Source: Comamonadaceae bacterium (GTDB lineage: Bacteria > Pseudomonadota > Gammaproteobacteria > Burkholderiales > Burkholderiaceae_C). Taken from it: 64,000 bases of DNA. Shown one piece after another: positions 20,620-29,929 of the stretch. The notes under the pieces were generated by a model. That model saw nothing but the letters and a program-made list of their open reading frames with translations, made no database searches and was not told the origin of the DNA. Numbering within the stretch: the stretch's first letter is position 1; each line of letters begins with the position of its first letter. The stretch lies in assembly GCA_947455145.1 (NCBI GenBank), contig CANGME010000009.1, positions 1 to 64,000 of the forward strand, in the 5' to 3' direction. Made by a program: the position numbers and the translations under genes.

Positions 20620-22070
20620 ACCCGACAAGCCCTAAAGCCCAGATTTTGGTGGTGGACGATGAACCCGACCTGCGCACGCTCTACGAGATGACTTTGCTGC
20701 GCGAGGGCTACCACGTCGATGTGGCCGAAGACCTCGAGCATGCATGGCAACTGTTGAGCGAACGCTCGTTTGACGTGTTGATTACCGACATGCGCTTGCC
20801 AGATGGCCTGGGCATTGAATTGATCCATCGCCTTCGGACGCTGGGACGAGGCGATCGCTGCGTGGTCATCACCGCGCACGGGTCTGCTGAAAATGCCGTT
20901 GAGTCTCTCAAGGCCGGTGCTTTTGACTATCTGAGCAAACCTGTTGATCTCAAGCAGTTTCGCGCCGTCGTTGCCTCTGCAGCCCAGGACGCACGCCAGA
21001 CCCAACCCGATTTAGCCACTCATCCACGCAAACGCAAGGACGCCAACGTTTCCCTTAAGGCCAATGACGCGCTGGCTCGCTTGGTAGGTGTTTCCATCGT
21101 CATGCAACAGGTTAAAGAGCGGATTGCAAAAGTCGCCAATAGCATGGCCCCCGTCCTGATTTACGGCGAATCCGGGACAGGCAAGGAATTGGTGGCCCGT
21201 GCTTTGCATGGCAACAGCCATCGCAGTTCGGGGCCTTTTGTTGCCGTTAATTGCGGCGCAATTCCTGAAAACTTGATGGAGTCCGAGTTTTTTGGTGTCC
21301 GCAAAGGGGCGTACACAGGGGCCACGCATGACCGCGAGGGCTTCTACCAGGCTGCAGCCGGTGGCTCCTTGTTCCTGGATGAAATGGGTGAATTGCCTTT
21401 GGCGATGCAAGCCAAGTTGTTGCGCGCGGTGCAGGAGCGCCGGGTACGGCCGGTAGGAGCATCACAAGAAGAGTCTGTGGACGTGCGCATCATCAGTGCG
21501 ACCCACAAAGATCTAGCCGCCGAGGTCGCTGCCGGGCGCTTTCGTCAGGACTTGTATTACCGTCTGAATGTGATCGAAGTCAACATTCCCCCCCTGCGTG
21601 AGCGACGTGAAGATTTACCGGCCTTGTGCGAGGCCCTGCTGCAACGCATCGCGACTGAATCAGGTGTGCCCGTGCCTGAACTCTCGCCCGACTTACTGGC
21701 TCAACTCTCACATCTGCCGCTTCTTGGCAATGTGCGTGAGCTTGAAAATCTCCTACACCGCGCCGTCGCACTCAGTGACGATCAAGAGCTTCAACTGGAT
21801 ACGCCTGACCGACAACTAGAGCCGCCTGTTAAAGCTGTTGCGCCCGTCAACGCCGAACCACGGCCTCCAGCCCCTGCGTCGCCTGCTCTGGCCCTAGACC
21901 TGCAAAGCCATCTGGATCAGCAAGAGAGAGACATTTTGGTCAAGACCTTGACGGAAACTGGCTTCAACCGAACCGCTGCGGCCGCCCGTCTGGGCTTGAG
22001 CCTGCGCCAAATCCGCTACCGAATGGCGCGCCTGAACATCGACGTGCCTCAAGACAGCGATAACCCATGA
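20610..22070 (+). CDS. pilR: Sigma-54 response regulator PilR
   Basis: A 486-residue NtrC-type activator. The receiver domain has VVDDEPD and phosphoacceptor D60 in ITDMRLP. The AAA+ domain has Walker A GESGTGKE, the sigma-54 contact loop GAYTGA in place of the commoner GAFTGA (a tolerated Phe-to-Tyr change), and Walker B GGSLFLDEMGEL. A Pro/Ala-rich linker leads to a Fis-type helix-turn-helix (FNRTAAAARLGLSLRQIRYR). It is coupled to pilS by a 10-bp overlap and to ampD by ATGA. Confidence 0.92.
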   Translation: MAMNPTSPKAQILVVDDEPDLRTLYEMTLLREGYHVDVAEDLEHAWQLLSERSFDVLITDMRLPDGLGIELIHRLRTLGRGDRCVVITAHGSAENAVESLKAGAFDYLSKPVDLKQFRAVVASAAQDARQTQPDLATHPRKRKDANVSLKANDALARLVGVSIVMQQVKERIAKVANSMAPVLIYGESGTGKELVARALHGNSHRSSGPFVAVNCGAIPENLMESEFFGVRKGAYTGATHDREGFYQAAAGGSLFLDEMGELPLAMQAKLLRAVQERRVRPVGASQEESVDVRIISATHKDLAAEVAAGRFRQDLYYRLNVIEVNIPPLRERREDLPALCEALLQRIATESGVPVPELSPDLLAQLSHLPLLGNVRELENLLHRAVALSDDQELQLDTPDRQLEPPVKAVAPVNAEPRPPAPASPALALDLQSHLDQQERDILVKTLTETGFNRTAAAARLGLSLRQIRYRMARLNIDVPQDSDNP

Positions 22071-22678
22071 ACAACTCCGAAGCCGAGCGAGATAACACTT
22101 TATGGCGCAGTGGTTGGTATCGGTTTGCACGTGCTATGCCTTCGCCTAATTTTGGGTTACGTCCACCGGGTACGGTGGTGGACTTGATCGTGGTTCACGC
22201 CATCAGCTTGCCACCCGGTCAATACGGGGGGCCAGAAGTCCAGCAGCTATTCAGCAACACCCTGGATTGGAATGCCCACCCCTACTTCGAAACCATTAGA
22301 GGACTTGAAGTCTCAGCCCACTTCTACATCCAACGCAACGGAGAGCTTTGGCAGTTCGTGGACTGTGGTGCGCGCGCATGGCACGCGGGCCGCTCTCACT
22401 ACCTAGGAAGAGACAACTGCAATGACCACTCCATTGGCATCGAGCTTGAAGGCATTGACGGGGGTTTGTTTGAAACCGCGCAATACGAAACACTGAGCAG
22501 CTTGTGTGCCTCCCTGGCCGCACAACACAACATCCAGCACATCGCAGGGCACGAGCACATTGCACCCAACCGAAAAGCCGACCCCGGCGAGGGGTTTGAT
22601 TGGACGTTTTTGCAACAAAGTTTAGGGTGGCCGACTAAGTACTTTCCCGAGGTCTTGAAAGCTGTTTTGGCACCTTGA
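22067..22678 (+). CDS. ampD: 1,6-anhydro-N-acetylmuramyl-L-alanine amidase AmpD
   Basis: A 203-residue cytoplasmic zinc amidase that cleaves the anhydromuropeptide amide bond in peptidoglycan recycling and so keeps beta-lactamase induction low in bacteria with AmpR. The amidase-2 fold shows VVHAISLP (first zinc His), HFYIQRNGELWQFV, and AGHEHIAPNRKADPG with the second His and Asp ligands. No signal peptide is present. It is the last gene of the ypjD-to-ampD block, and no ampR or ampC is nearby. Confidence 0.95.
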   Translation: MNNSEAERDNTLWRSGWYRFARAMPSPNFGLRPPGTVVDLIVVHAISLPPGQYGGPEVQQLFSNTLDWNAHPYFETIRGLEVSAHFYIQRNGELWQFVDCGARAWHAGRSHYLGRDNCNDHSIGIELEGIDGGLFETAQYETLSSLCASLAAQHNIQHIAGHEHIAPNRKADPGEGFDWTFLQQSLGWPTKYFPEVLKAVLAP

Positions 22679-23073
22679 TGTATGCAGAGGGCGAGACGTC
22701 CTCTCCATGATGAAAATCAAAAGTAATTGCCAAACCTAGGCGTCATGCGCCAAGGCAAAGCAAAGTCCGCGCAACACCATGCTGTTGCTAGCTTTGCAGT
22801 GGAAGAGATTGATCTGGCAAGGTTTGCAGACGAGCTGGGGTCGATGCTGGGTTGAAATTTTTTTTATTCCTTATTTTTCATTTTTTCAACCCGAAATTTG
22901 AATCCGCACTTTTAGCAGCGATACACTACCGGTAGTGGCTTGCAATGATGCAAGACCCCATATATAGTGCTTTCATGTTGCATCCGATATGCCATGAAGT
23001 TCATAAAAATAGCAACAAACCATGCCAGTCATCAGACTGCTAAGACCCCTAATTTGACTAAGACGAGGAAGCC
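22679..23073. other. 395-bp intergenic region upstream of nrdA
   Basis: This is the longest gene-free stretch. The first half holds a 36-codon frame (22744-22854) with no visible family. The middle (22855-22890) is very T-rich, unlike the surrounding DNA. The distal part carries the nrdAB promoter and NrdR-like boxes. A CTTGCA-ATGA-TGCAAG dyad (22939-22954) sits between the two boxes. The nrdA Shine-Dalgarno GACGAGGA is just before 23074. Confidence 0.6.
22898..22970 (+). promoter_or_regulatory. nrdAB promoter with tandem NrdR-like boxes
   Basis: A candidate -35 TTGAAT (22898-22903) is 18 bp from a candidate -10 TACACT (22922-22927). Two NrdR-like 16-mers, ACACTACCGGTAGTGG (22923-22938) and ACCCCATATATAGTGC (22955-22970), have centres exactly 32 bp apart, the three-turn spacing known for NrdR. 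The first box covers the -10. NrdR is the ATP/dATP-sensing repressor of ribonucleotide reductase genes; its gene is not in the window. Confidence 0.75.
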
Positions 23074-25971
23074 ATGCAAACCACCCTGAATCCACCCACC
23101 GCCACAACGCGCCCTGATGCGAAACTATCGCGGCCAAACCGCGAAAGCACAAATGACAATCCGCTGAGCCACTACCAGATCCTGCGCCGCAACGGATCTG
23201 TGGTGCCATTTGAGCCAGCCAAGATTGCAGTGGCGATGATGAAGGCCTTTTTGGCCGTGCACGGCACGCAAGGCGCGGCTTCGGCCAGCGTGCGCGAAGT
23301 GGTGGACAACCTGACACAAACCGTGGTGCGCGCCTTGATGCGCTCACGCCCCGGTGGCGGTACTTTCCCCATTGAAGACATTCAAGACCAAGTTGAACTG
23401 GGCCTGATGCGCGACGGTCATCACGAGATCGCTCGCGCCTATGTGCTGTACCGTGAAAAGCGCGCCCAGGAACGCGCCACGCAAGCCGCACCCCAGGCCG
23501 CTCAAGCCCCCTTGCTGCACGTCATCGACAACGGGCAGCGCACACCGCTGGATCTGGAGCGACTCCAGGGTTTGATTGAAGCTGCGTGCATCAACCTGGG
23601 AGCCGACGTCAAAGCCGACCCTATTTTCTCTGAGACCTTGCGCAATCTTTATGACGGGATCCCGATGGAGGAGGTGTACAAGGCCTCCATCCTCGCCGCC
23701 CGTACCCTGATCGAGAAAGACCCCGACTACACCTACGCCACGGCGCGATTGCTGTTTCACACCATCGCCCGCGAAGTGCTGGGGCGTGACGTGCCACCTT
23801 CCGAGATGGGTGAGGCCTATGTGGACTACTTCCCCGGCTTCATCAAGCTGGGCGTTGAGAATGATTTGCTCGACGAAAAGCTGCTGCAGTTCGACTTGAA
23901 ACGTCTGGGCGCAGCCCTCAAGGCCGAGCGCGATTTGCAGTTTGACTACCTAGGCTTGCAAACCCTGTATGACCGTTACTTCCTGCACGTGCGCAAGAGC
24001 CGCATTGAGTTGCCACAGGCTTTCTTCATGCGCGTGGCCATGGGCTTGTCGCTGGGCGAGATCGACCGTGAAGCCCGCGCCATCGAGTTCTATGAAGTGC
24101 TGTCTTCGTTTGACTTCATGTCCAGCACACCCACACTGTTCAACGCTGGTACGCTGCGTTCGCAGCTCTCCAGTTGCTATCTGACCACTGTGCCTGACGA
24201 TCTGGACGGCATCTACGAATCCATCAAAGAGAATGCGCTGCTGTCCAAGTTTGCCGGTGGTCTGGGCAACGACTGGACGCGTGTTCGCGCTTTAGGCGCG
24301 CACATCAAAGGAACTAATGGCGAATCGCAAGGTGTAGTGCCCTTCTTGAAAGTGGTGAACGACACGGCCGTGGCCGTGAACCAGGGCGGTAAGCGCAAAG
24401 GCGCAGTCTGCACTTACCTGGAGACTTGGCACTTGGACATCGAAGAGTTCCTGGAGTTGCGCAAAAACACTGGCGATGACCGCCGCCGCACGCACGACAT
24501 GAACACCGCCAACTGGATCCCTGACCTGTTCATGCGCCGCGTGATGGAAAAAGGCACTTGGACGCTGTTCTCGCCCAACAACGTGCCCGATCTGCACGAC
24601 AAGTTTGGGGCTGATTTTGAAACTGCTTACGTGGCCTACGAAGCCAAAGCCGAGCGGGGTGAGATCAAACCCGCCCGCACGCTGCAAGCCGCAGACCTGT
24701 GGCGCAAGATGCTCACCATGCTGTTTGAGACCGGCCACCCTTGGATCACCTTCAAAGATGCCTGCAACGTACGGTCACCCCAGCAACACGCAGGCGTAGT
24801 GCACTCCAGCAACCTGTGCACCGAGATCACACTCAACACCAGCGACACTGAAACGGCGGTTTGCAACCTGGGTTCGGTCAATCTGCTGCAACACCTGAAA
24901 GACGGCAAGCTCGACCACGTCAAGTTGCAAAAAACAATCTCGATTGCCATGCGCATGCTGGACAACGTGATCGACATCAACTACTACGCCGTCAAAAAGG
25001 CACGCGACTCCAATATGCGCCATCGTCCGGTGGGCTTGGGCCTGATGGGCTTCCAGGACAGCTTGTATGAGCTGCGCATTCCCTACGCCAGTGATGCCGC
25101 AGTGGCCTTTGCCGACACGTCGATGGAAGCCATCTGCTACTACGCCTACTGGGCCTCTACGGAGTTGGCAGCCGAGCGCGGTCGATACTCTAGCTACAAG
25201 GGCTCGCTGTGGGACAAAGGTGTGATGCCTTTGGACACCTTGGACATGTTGGCCAGCGCCCGTGGCGGCTACGTTGAAGTCGATCGTTCCGCCACGATGG
25301 ACTGGGACGCTCTGCGCCAGAAGATCGCACGCCACGGTATGCGCAACTCCAACTGCGTGGCCATCGCACCGACTGCCACCATCTCAAACATCATTGGTGT
25401 GGATGCCTGTATAGAGCCTTGCTTCGGCAATCTCTCAGTCAAATCAAACCTCTCTGGCGAATTCACCGTCATCAACGGCTACTTGGTGCGCGACCTCAAG
25501 CGTCTCGGCCTGTGGGATGACGTGATGGTGATGGACCTCAAACACTTTGACGGCTCGCTCAGCCCCATTGACCGCGTTCCACAAGAACTTAAATCGCTCT
25601 ACGCCACTGCCTTCGAGATCGAAACACGTTGGCTTATCGAAGCTGCCGCACGTCGTCAAAAGTGGATCGATCAAGCCCAGAGCTTGAACATCTATATGGC
25701 GGGTGCTTCGGGTAAAAAACTTGATGAAACCTACAAGCTGGCTTGGTTGCGCGGCCTTAAAACCACCTACTACCTGCGTACCATGTCGGCCACGCATGCA
25801 GAGAAATCGACCGTCACTGCAGGCCGCATGAACTCGGTCTCATCGGGTGGCAATACCCCAAGCGCACTCGAAGCTGCGGCTGCCGTTGCGCAAGCGCAGA
25901 TGAGCTCGCAAGCAGCAACCGACATCAAATTCTGCGCGATTGATGACCCCGGTTGCGAGTCCTGCCAATGA
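23074..25971 (+). CDS. nrdA: Class Ia ribonucleoside-diphosphate reductase, alpha subunit
   Basis: A 965-residue large subunit, longer than E. coli NrdA (761), that reduces ribonucleoside diphosphates to deoxy forms. An N-terminal ATP-cone (about residues 33-130: RRNGSVVPFEPAKI and the late VLYREKR) is followed by a second, degenerate cone-like segment (about 145-230), which explains the extra length. The catalytic core has SSCYLTT with the first redox Cys, SNLCTEI with the radical Cys and Glu, and CNLGSVNL with the partner Cys. The tail ends in CESC for thioredoxin-type re-reduction. nrdB follows after 140 bp. Confidence 0.96.
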   Translation: MQTTLNPPTATTRPDAKLSRPNRESTNDNPLSHYQILRRNGSVVPFEPAKIAVAMMKAFLAVHGTQGAASASVREVVDNLTQTVVRALMRSRPGGGTFPIEDIQDQVELGLMRDGHHEIARAYVLYREKRAQERATQAAPQAAQAPLLHVIDNGQRTPLDLERLQGLIEAACINLGADVKADPIFSETLRNLYDGIPMEEVYKASILAARTLIEKDPDYTYATARLLFHTIAREVLGRDVPPSEMGEAYVDYFPGFIKLGVENDLLDEKLLQFDLKRLGAALKAERDLQFDYLGLQTLYDRYFLHVRKSRIELPQAFFMRVAMGLSLGEIDREARAIEFYEVLSSFDFMSSTPTLFNAGTLRSQLSSCYLTTVPDDLDGIYESIKENALLSKFAGGLGNDWTRVRALGAHIKGTNGESQGVVPFLKVVNDTAVAVNQGGKRKGAVCTYLETWHLDIEEFLELRKNTGDDRRRTHDMNTANWIPDLFMRRVMEKGTWTLFSPNNVPDLHDKFGADFETAYVAYEAKAERGEIKPARTLQAADLWRKMLTMLFETGHPWITFKDACNVRSPQQHAGVVHSSNLCTEITLNTSDTETAVCNLGSVNLLQHLKDGKLDHVKLQKTISIAMRMLDNVIDINYYAVKKARDSNMRHRPVGLGLMGFQDSLYELRIPYASDAAVAFADTSMEAICYYAYWASTELAAERGRYSSYKGSLWDKGVMPLDTLDMLASARGGYVEVDRSATMDWDALRQKIARHGMRNSNCVAIAPTATISNIIGVDACIEPCFGNLSVKSNLSGEFTVINGYLVRDLKRLGLWDDVMVMDLKHFDGSLSPIDRVPQELKSLYATAFEIETRWLIEAAARRQKWIDQAQSLNIYMAGASGKKLDETYKLAWLRGLKTTYYLRTMSATHAEKSTVTAGRMNSVSSGGNTPSALEAAAAVAQAQMSSQAATDIKFCAIDDPGCESCQ

Positions 25972-26111
25972 AATAAAACGTGCTCATCACCGCATCGCAC
26001 TCCACATGGCATCCATGTCGATGCTACAGAGCAACACAATGCAGCAGCGATGTGAATGAAGTCTTTTCATTTCACCTCACTGCTCTGATAATCCGCTGAT
26101 TGGAAACACCT

Positions 26112-27290
26112 ATGTTGAACTGGGACGAAGAAGTCAAGCCCACACCGCAAATCTCTCATGCAAGCAACCCCTTAAGCGGTCGCATGGAGGAGCATCCCTC
26201 ACTCGCAACGGTAGCCAATGCAATTTCGTTGGCGTCCACCGCAACAGTGCAAGCCACCAAGACTGCGACACCTCACCGCATCAAGGCCTCAGACAAACGC
26301 ATCATCAACGGCCAGACCGACGTCAATCAACTGGTGCCTTTCAAGTACAAGTGGGCTTGGGAAAAATACCTGGCCACCTGTGCCAACCACTGGATGCCGC
26401 AAGAGGTCAACATGACTCGCGACATTGCGCTGTGGAAAGATCCGAACGGCCTGACCGAAGACGAGAGGCGCATTGTCAAACGCAACCTCGGTTTTTTTGT
26501 CACTGCTGATTCACTGGCCGCCAACAACATTGTGCTGGGCACCTACCGCCACATCACCGCGCCTGAGTGCCGTCAGTTCTTGCTGCGCCAAGCTTTTGAA
26601 GAAGCAATTCACACCCATGCTTACCAGTACATCGTGGAGTCGCTGGGCCTGGATGAAGCCGAAATTTTCAACGCCTACAACGAAGTGCAGTCGATTCGCG
26701 ACAAGGATCAGTTTTTGATCCCTTTCATCGAGGCGATCAGCGACCCTCACTTCCACACCGGCACTTTCGAGACCGATCAAACATTACTGAAATCTCTGAT
26801 CGTGTTTGCCTGCCTGATGGAAGGCCTGTTCTTTTACGTCGGCTTCACGCAAATCCTCGCACTGGGTCGTCAAAACAAGATGACGGGTGCGGCAGAGCAG
26901 TACCAGTACATCCTGCGTGATGAGTCGATGCACTGCAACTTCGGTATTGACCTGATCAACCAGCTCAAACTCGAAAACCCCCAGTTGTGGACACCTGAGT
27001 TCAAAGCCGAAATTAAGGTCTTGTTTGAGAAAGCGGTCGAGCTGGAATACCGCTACGCAGAGGACACCATGCCGCGCGGCGTGCTGGGCATGAACGCCTC
27101 GATGTTCAAAGGCTATTTGCGCTACATCGCCAACCGCCGTGCCACACAAATTGGTCTGGAGCCCTTGTTCCCCAACGAGGAAAACCCCTTCCCCTGGATG
27201 AGTGAAATGATTGACCTGAAGAAAGAGCGCAACTTTTTCGAAACCCGCGTGATCGAGTACCAATCGGGTGGCGCACTTTCATGGGACTGA
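26112..27290 (+). CDS. nrdB: Class Ia ribonucleoside-diphosphate reductase, beta subunit
   Basis: A 392-residue ferritin-like small subunit that houses the di-iron centre and stable tyrosyl radical passed to NrdA. Ligand helices are visible: [32 protein letters not shown] with Glu and His ligands, and [18 protein letters not shown] with the late Glu/His pair. The ATG at 26112 is preferred to an in-frame TTG at 26100. The 140-bp gap from nrdA contains a small dyad around 26052-26074 but no clear terminator, so co-transcription is likely. Confidence 0.96.
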   Translation: MLNWDEEVKPTPQISHASNPLSGRMEEHPSLATVANAISLASTATVQATKTATPHRIKASDKRIINGQTDVNQLVPFKYKWAWEKYLATCANHWMPQEVNMTRDIALWKDPNGLTEDERRIVKRNLGFFVTADSLAANNIVLGTYRHITAPECRQFLLRQAFEEAIHTHAYQYIVESLGLDEAEIFNAYNEVQSIRDKDQFLIPFIEAISDPHFHTGTFETDQTLLKSLIVFACLMEGLFFYVGFTQILALGRQNKMTGAAEQYQYILRDESMHCNFGIDLINQLKLENPQLWTPEFKAEIKVLFEKAVELEYRYAEDTMPRGVLGMNASMFKGYLRYIANRRATQIGLEPLFPNEENPFPWMSEMIDLKKERNFFETRVIEYQSGGALSWD

Positions 27291-27372
27291 GTTGAACTCA
27301 CAAATGATTTCAAGAATTTCACAAACCACTGACCACGCCGAAGAGCGTGACTGTCGTTTGTGCACCCGAGTT

Positions 27373-27402
27373 CATGGTGTTGGGACCCTGCCCAGCACCA
27401 TG
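27373..27402. other. Strong hairpin between nrdB and the histone-like gene
   Basis: CATGGTGTTGGG (27373-27384) pairs with CCCAGCACCATG (27391-27402), 12 bp with one G-U pair and a 6-nt loop. No T-run follows, so it could be a weak terminator, a processing site or a 3' stabiliser of nrdAB mRNA. Confidence 0.45.
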
Positions 27403-27464
27403 GATCGCTTCATGCAAACCAACGCGCATGAAGTGCTCTTTGTTATTTGATCAAGGAGAAAATG

Positions 27465-27947
27465 ATGGCAACTGCAAAAAAACCAGCCGCAAAAAAGGCT
27501 GCTCCCGCGAAGAAAGCTCCAGCTAAAAAAGTTGTAGCGAAAAAAGCCCCTGCGAAGAAAGCACCGGCTAAAAAAGTAGCCGCCAAAAAGGCTCCGGCAA
27601 AGAAAGCTCCTGCCAAAAAAGTTGTAGCTAAAAAAGCAGCAGCGAAGAAAGCCCCAGCGAAAAAAGTCGTAGCTAAGAAAGCCCCTGCCAAAAAAGCAGC
27701 TGCTAAAAAAGCACCGGCTAAAAAAGCTGTAGCGAAGAAGGCACCAGCGAAGAAAGCGCCAGCCAAAAAAGCCGCCGCCAAGAAACCCGCTGCCAAAAAG
27801 CCAGCCGCCAAGAAAGCAGCCAAGAAGCCGGCCGCCAAGAAAGCCGCGAAAGCACCCGCTGCCAAAGCCGCCCCGGCTGCGCCTGCGGCTCAGACGACTC
27901 TGAACCCGCAAGCCGCCTGGCCCTTTCCTACGGCAAGCAAGCCCTAA
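27465..27947 (+). CDS. Histone H1-like Lys/Ala-rich DNA-binding protein
   Basis: A 160-residue protein built almost wholly of [16 protein letters not shown] and AKKPAAKK units, resembling the C-terminal tail of eukaryotic H1 and bacterial HctB/BpH1-type proteins. It should bind and compact DNA non-specifically and may act as a nucleoid protein. The repeats end at about residue 130; a conserved-looking non-repeat tail ([12 protein letters not shown]) closes the protein. AAGGAG lies 6 nt before this ATG; an ATG one codon earlier (27462) is also possible. Repeat number is likely to vary between strains by slippage. Confidence 0.88.
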   Translation: MATAKKPAAKKAAPAKKAPAKKVVAKKAPAKKAPAKKVAAKKAPAKKAPAKKVVAKKAAAKKAPAKKVVAKKAPAKKAAAKKAPAKKAVAKKAPAKKAPAKKAAAKKPAAKKPAAKKAAKKPAAKKAAKAPAAKAAPAAPAAQTTLNPQAAWPFPTASKP

Positions 27948-27964
27948 GCCACTTAACTGGCTTC

Positions 27965-27998
27965 AAGCCCGATGTCCAAAAGGCATCGGGCTTTTTTT
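27965..27998. terminator. Intrinsic terminator after the histone-like gene
   Basis: The stem AAGCCCGATG / CATCGGGCTT with seven T lies 18 nt past the stop. It sits between convergent genes and serves at least the plus strand. Confidence 0.9.
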
Positions 27999-28024
27999 GT
28001 TTCCGACCTTCCAAACACTTTCTT

Positions 28025-28927
28025 TTACAGGCCCAGTGCCTTCAGATCCACCGTGTAGTTCTGCGGCCCCCGTTGGGCAATCTTCAAAGAACCCAACTGA
28101 TTGCCTAAAGCAGCGCAACGCGCCAAGGTCCACCCCTTCTCCAGACCGAACAACAAAGCACCACGGTAGGCGTCGCCGCAACCGGTTGGATCGATCACGG
28201 CAGAAGCTTTGACAGGCGCAACCAAGGTCTTTTCACCATCCACCCAAACCTCACTGCCCTCGGCACCCAATGTCACGATCAAACCCTTGACCCGCTTTGA
28301 TATTTCCGCGTGGCTCCAACCAGTGCGATCACTGAGCATCTTGCCTTCGTAGTCATTGACAGTCACCCAGCTGGCCTGCTCAATAAAGCTTGCGAGTTCA
28401 TCGCCATTGAACATGGGAAGGCCTTGACCTGGATCGAAGACAAAGGGGATGTCAGCCGCCTTGAATTGTTCGGCATGCTGCACCATGGCATCACGTCCAT
28501 CGGGCGAAATAATGCCGAGTTGAATACCGGGCTGCGCTTTGATCTGCGTCACATGGGCCTGCATCATGGCACCGGGGTGAAAAGCCGTGATCTGGTTGTT
28601 GTCCCGATCCGTCATGATCAAGGCTTGTGCTGTGTAGGTTTCTTCGATCTGGCGCACGTAATCGGTGGCAATGCCCAGATCACGCAATCTCTGTAGATAG
28701 CCAGCGCCGTCGTTGCCTAAAGTAGCCACGGGAAGGGGAGAGCCTCCCAACAACTTGAGCGCATACGCGATGTTGCCCGCGCAGCCGCCGAAGTCTCGGC
28801 GCAAGGTGGGGACAAGAAACGACACATTAAGGATGTGCAACTGGTCGGGCAAAATTTGCTCTGCAAATTTGCCCTCAAAGTTCATGATGGTGTCGAAAGC
28901 CAAAGAACCGCAGATTAAGGTTGCCAT
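28025..28927 (-). CDS. PfkB family carbohydrate/nucleoside kinase
   Basis: A 300-residue ribokinase-fold kinase. The N-terminal substrate region includes GSLAFDTIMNF and FGGCAGNIAYALKLLGG (PfkB signature 1); the C-terminal signature DPTGCGDAYRGAL holds the anion hole and catalytic Asp. The N-terminus resembles bacterial proteins annotated as adenosine kinase, but the substrate cannot be fixed from sequence. It is the last gene of the accB-accC-prmA-DUF3426 run, 18 nt behind the DUF3426 gene, and converges on the histone-like gene. Confidence 0.85.
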   Translation of the reverse strand: MATLICGSLAFDTIMNFEGKFAEQILPDQLHILNVSFLVPTLRRDFGGCAGNIAYALKLLGGSPLPVATLGNDGAGYLQRLRDLGIATDYVRQIEETYTAQALIMTDRDNNQITAFHPGAMMQAHVTQIKAQPGIQLGIISPDGRDAMVQHAEQFKAADIPFVFDPGQGLPMFNGDELASFIEQASWVTVNDYEGKMLSDRTGWSHAEISKRVKGLIVTLGAEGSEVWVDGEKTLVAPVKASAVIDPTGCGDAYRGALLFGLEKGWTLARCAALGNQLGSLKIAQRGPQNYTVDLKALGL

Positions 28928-28945
28928 AAATTTAGAAGTTTAGTT

Positions 28946-29896
28946 TCAAGGGTAAAAAGCAAGCACCCGGTAGCCCGCGACGGGATTCGAACCCTCAGGT
29001 GTTATGGCTGATAGCGTTAGGGAAGCAGTGAAATCCGAGGCCGACTCCAAACTGCCAGACTTACTGCCCAATTCATCAGCCCGAATCACGCGCCGCATCA
29101 AGGCTTGATCCTGTACATCCGTCAAGGAAAGCTCAATTGAAGGCATAGCCAGTGCAAACTGCGCTGTATTCTTTAGGGCGAAATTCAGCCTATAAACATC
29201 GCCCTGCAGTTTATTGAACGAGGCGCTGTCTATCACGATCGACTCGATCTGTCGAAACGGTGACACGACGCACTGCACCAGTTCGCACGCCCAAAAAAGC
29301 ACGGGCTTGATCTCAGGGGCCCGTGCTGCAATACGGTCTCGCTCGTGCAGAAAAACTTGAAGGAGAAGTGCTGCGCTGAGTAGCAGTGCGCTAAAAACCA
29401 GCCCGACAGTAACCCATGGCTTGCGTTTGAGCGCAGCGCTGGGCTTGCCCCGCATGAAAGACGGTTGATGAGTGGTCTCTTCCGGCTTGGTGTAAAGCGA
29501 ATCATCAGTCCGGGCCAATTCTTGTATAAACGACTCACCCAGAATCGTCTCATCAGAAGATTTCTGAATTTGCAAAGACGAGTCGAGTAAGTCAAGCTCA
29601 CTCGTCTCTTGCCCAAGCCTCGGCTCAATTCTGAGCGGGCCATCTCGGCGCAGAACATGACTGCGCTCTACTTCTGGATGTTCAAACTGCTGGATTGACG
29701 CAACTGGCTCCAATGTTTCTATGGTTGCGGCTGGCTTAGATGCCTCGTTGTCGATGTTCTGCTCCTGCATGTTCGCAGAGGCATCGAAAACCTCATCACA
29801 CTGACCGCAACGGACCCAACCTTCAGAAATGCGAAGTTGGTCTGGCACGACCCTGAACATGGTCATGCAGGCCGGGCAACGTGTGATCAAGCTCAT
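28946..29896 (-). CDS. Zinc-ribbon DUF3426 membrane protein
   Basis: A 316-residue protein with an N-terminal MJ0042-type zinc ribbon (C7, C10, C30 and C33 in CPAC and CGQC), a polar, probably disordered middle region, one membrane segment (about residues 152-172), and a C-terminal DUF3426 domain outside the cytoplasm. This architecture is widespread in betaproteobacteria next to prmA; function is unknown. It lies 33 nt behind prmA. A short tRNA T-arm look-alike near its 3' end is considered chance. Confidence 0.85.
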   Translation of the reverse strand: MSLITRCPACMTMFRVVPDQLRISEGWVRCGQCDEVFDASANMQEQNIDNEASKPAATIETLEPVASIQQFEHPEVERSHVLRRDGPLRIEPRLGQETSELDLLDSSLQIQKSSDETILGESFIQELARTDDSLYTKPEETTHQPSFMRGKPSAALKRKPWVTVGLVFSALLLSAALLLQVFLHERDRIAARAPEIKPVLFWACELVQCVVSPFRQIESIVIDSASFNKLQGDVYRLNFALKNTAQFALAMPSIELSLTDVQDQALMRRVIRADELGSKSGSLESASDFTASLTLSAITPEGSNPVAGYRVLAFYP

Positions 29897-29929
29897 GGAG
29901 GTCGATTGTAGGTTGCCCCCAGGGTCGCA

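Noticed and set aside
20610..22070. GAYTGA in PilR as a sign of lost sigma-54 contact
   Set aside because: Tyr at this position occurs in working activators and the rest of the AAA+ motifs are intact.
22744..22854. 36-codon frame upstream of nrdA, possibly a transposase remnant
   Set aside because: Too short to match any family by eye, with no terminal repeats nearby.
27304..27450. 48-codon frame with a CRLC motif between nrdB and the histone-like gene
   Set aside because: No ribosome site, an internal strong hairpin and no recognisable family; it is more likely untranslated spacer.
27465..27890. Repeat tract of the histone-like gene as a CRISPR or tandem repeat array
   Set aside because: The repeat is coding, with irregular short units and no spacers; it is explained by the Lys/Ala-rich protein.
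28979..28998. tRNA T-arm look-alike (GGGTTCGAATCCC on the minus strand), possible attachment site
   Set aside because: It lies within the end of the DUF3426 coding sequence, has no other tRNA arms around it, and no integrase is in the window.
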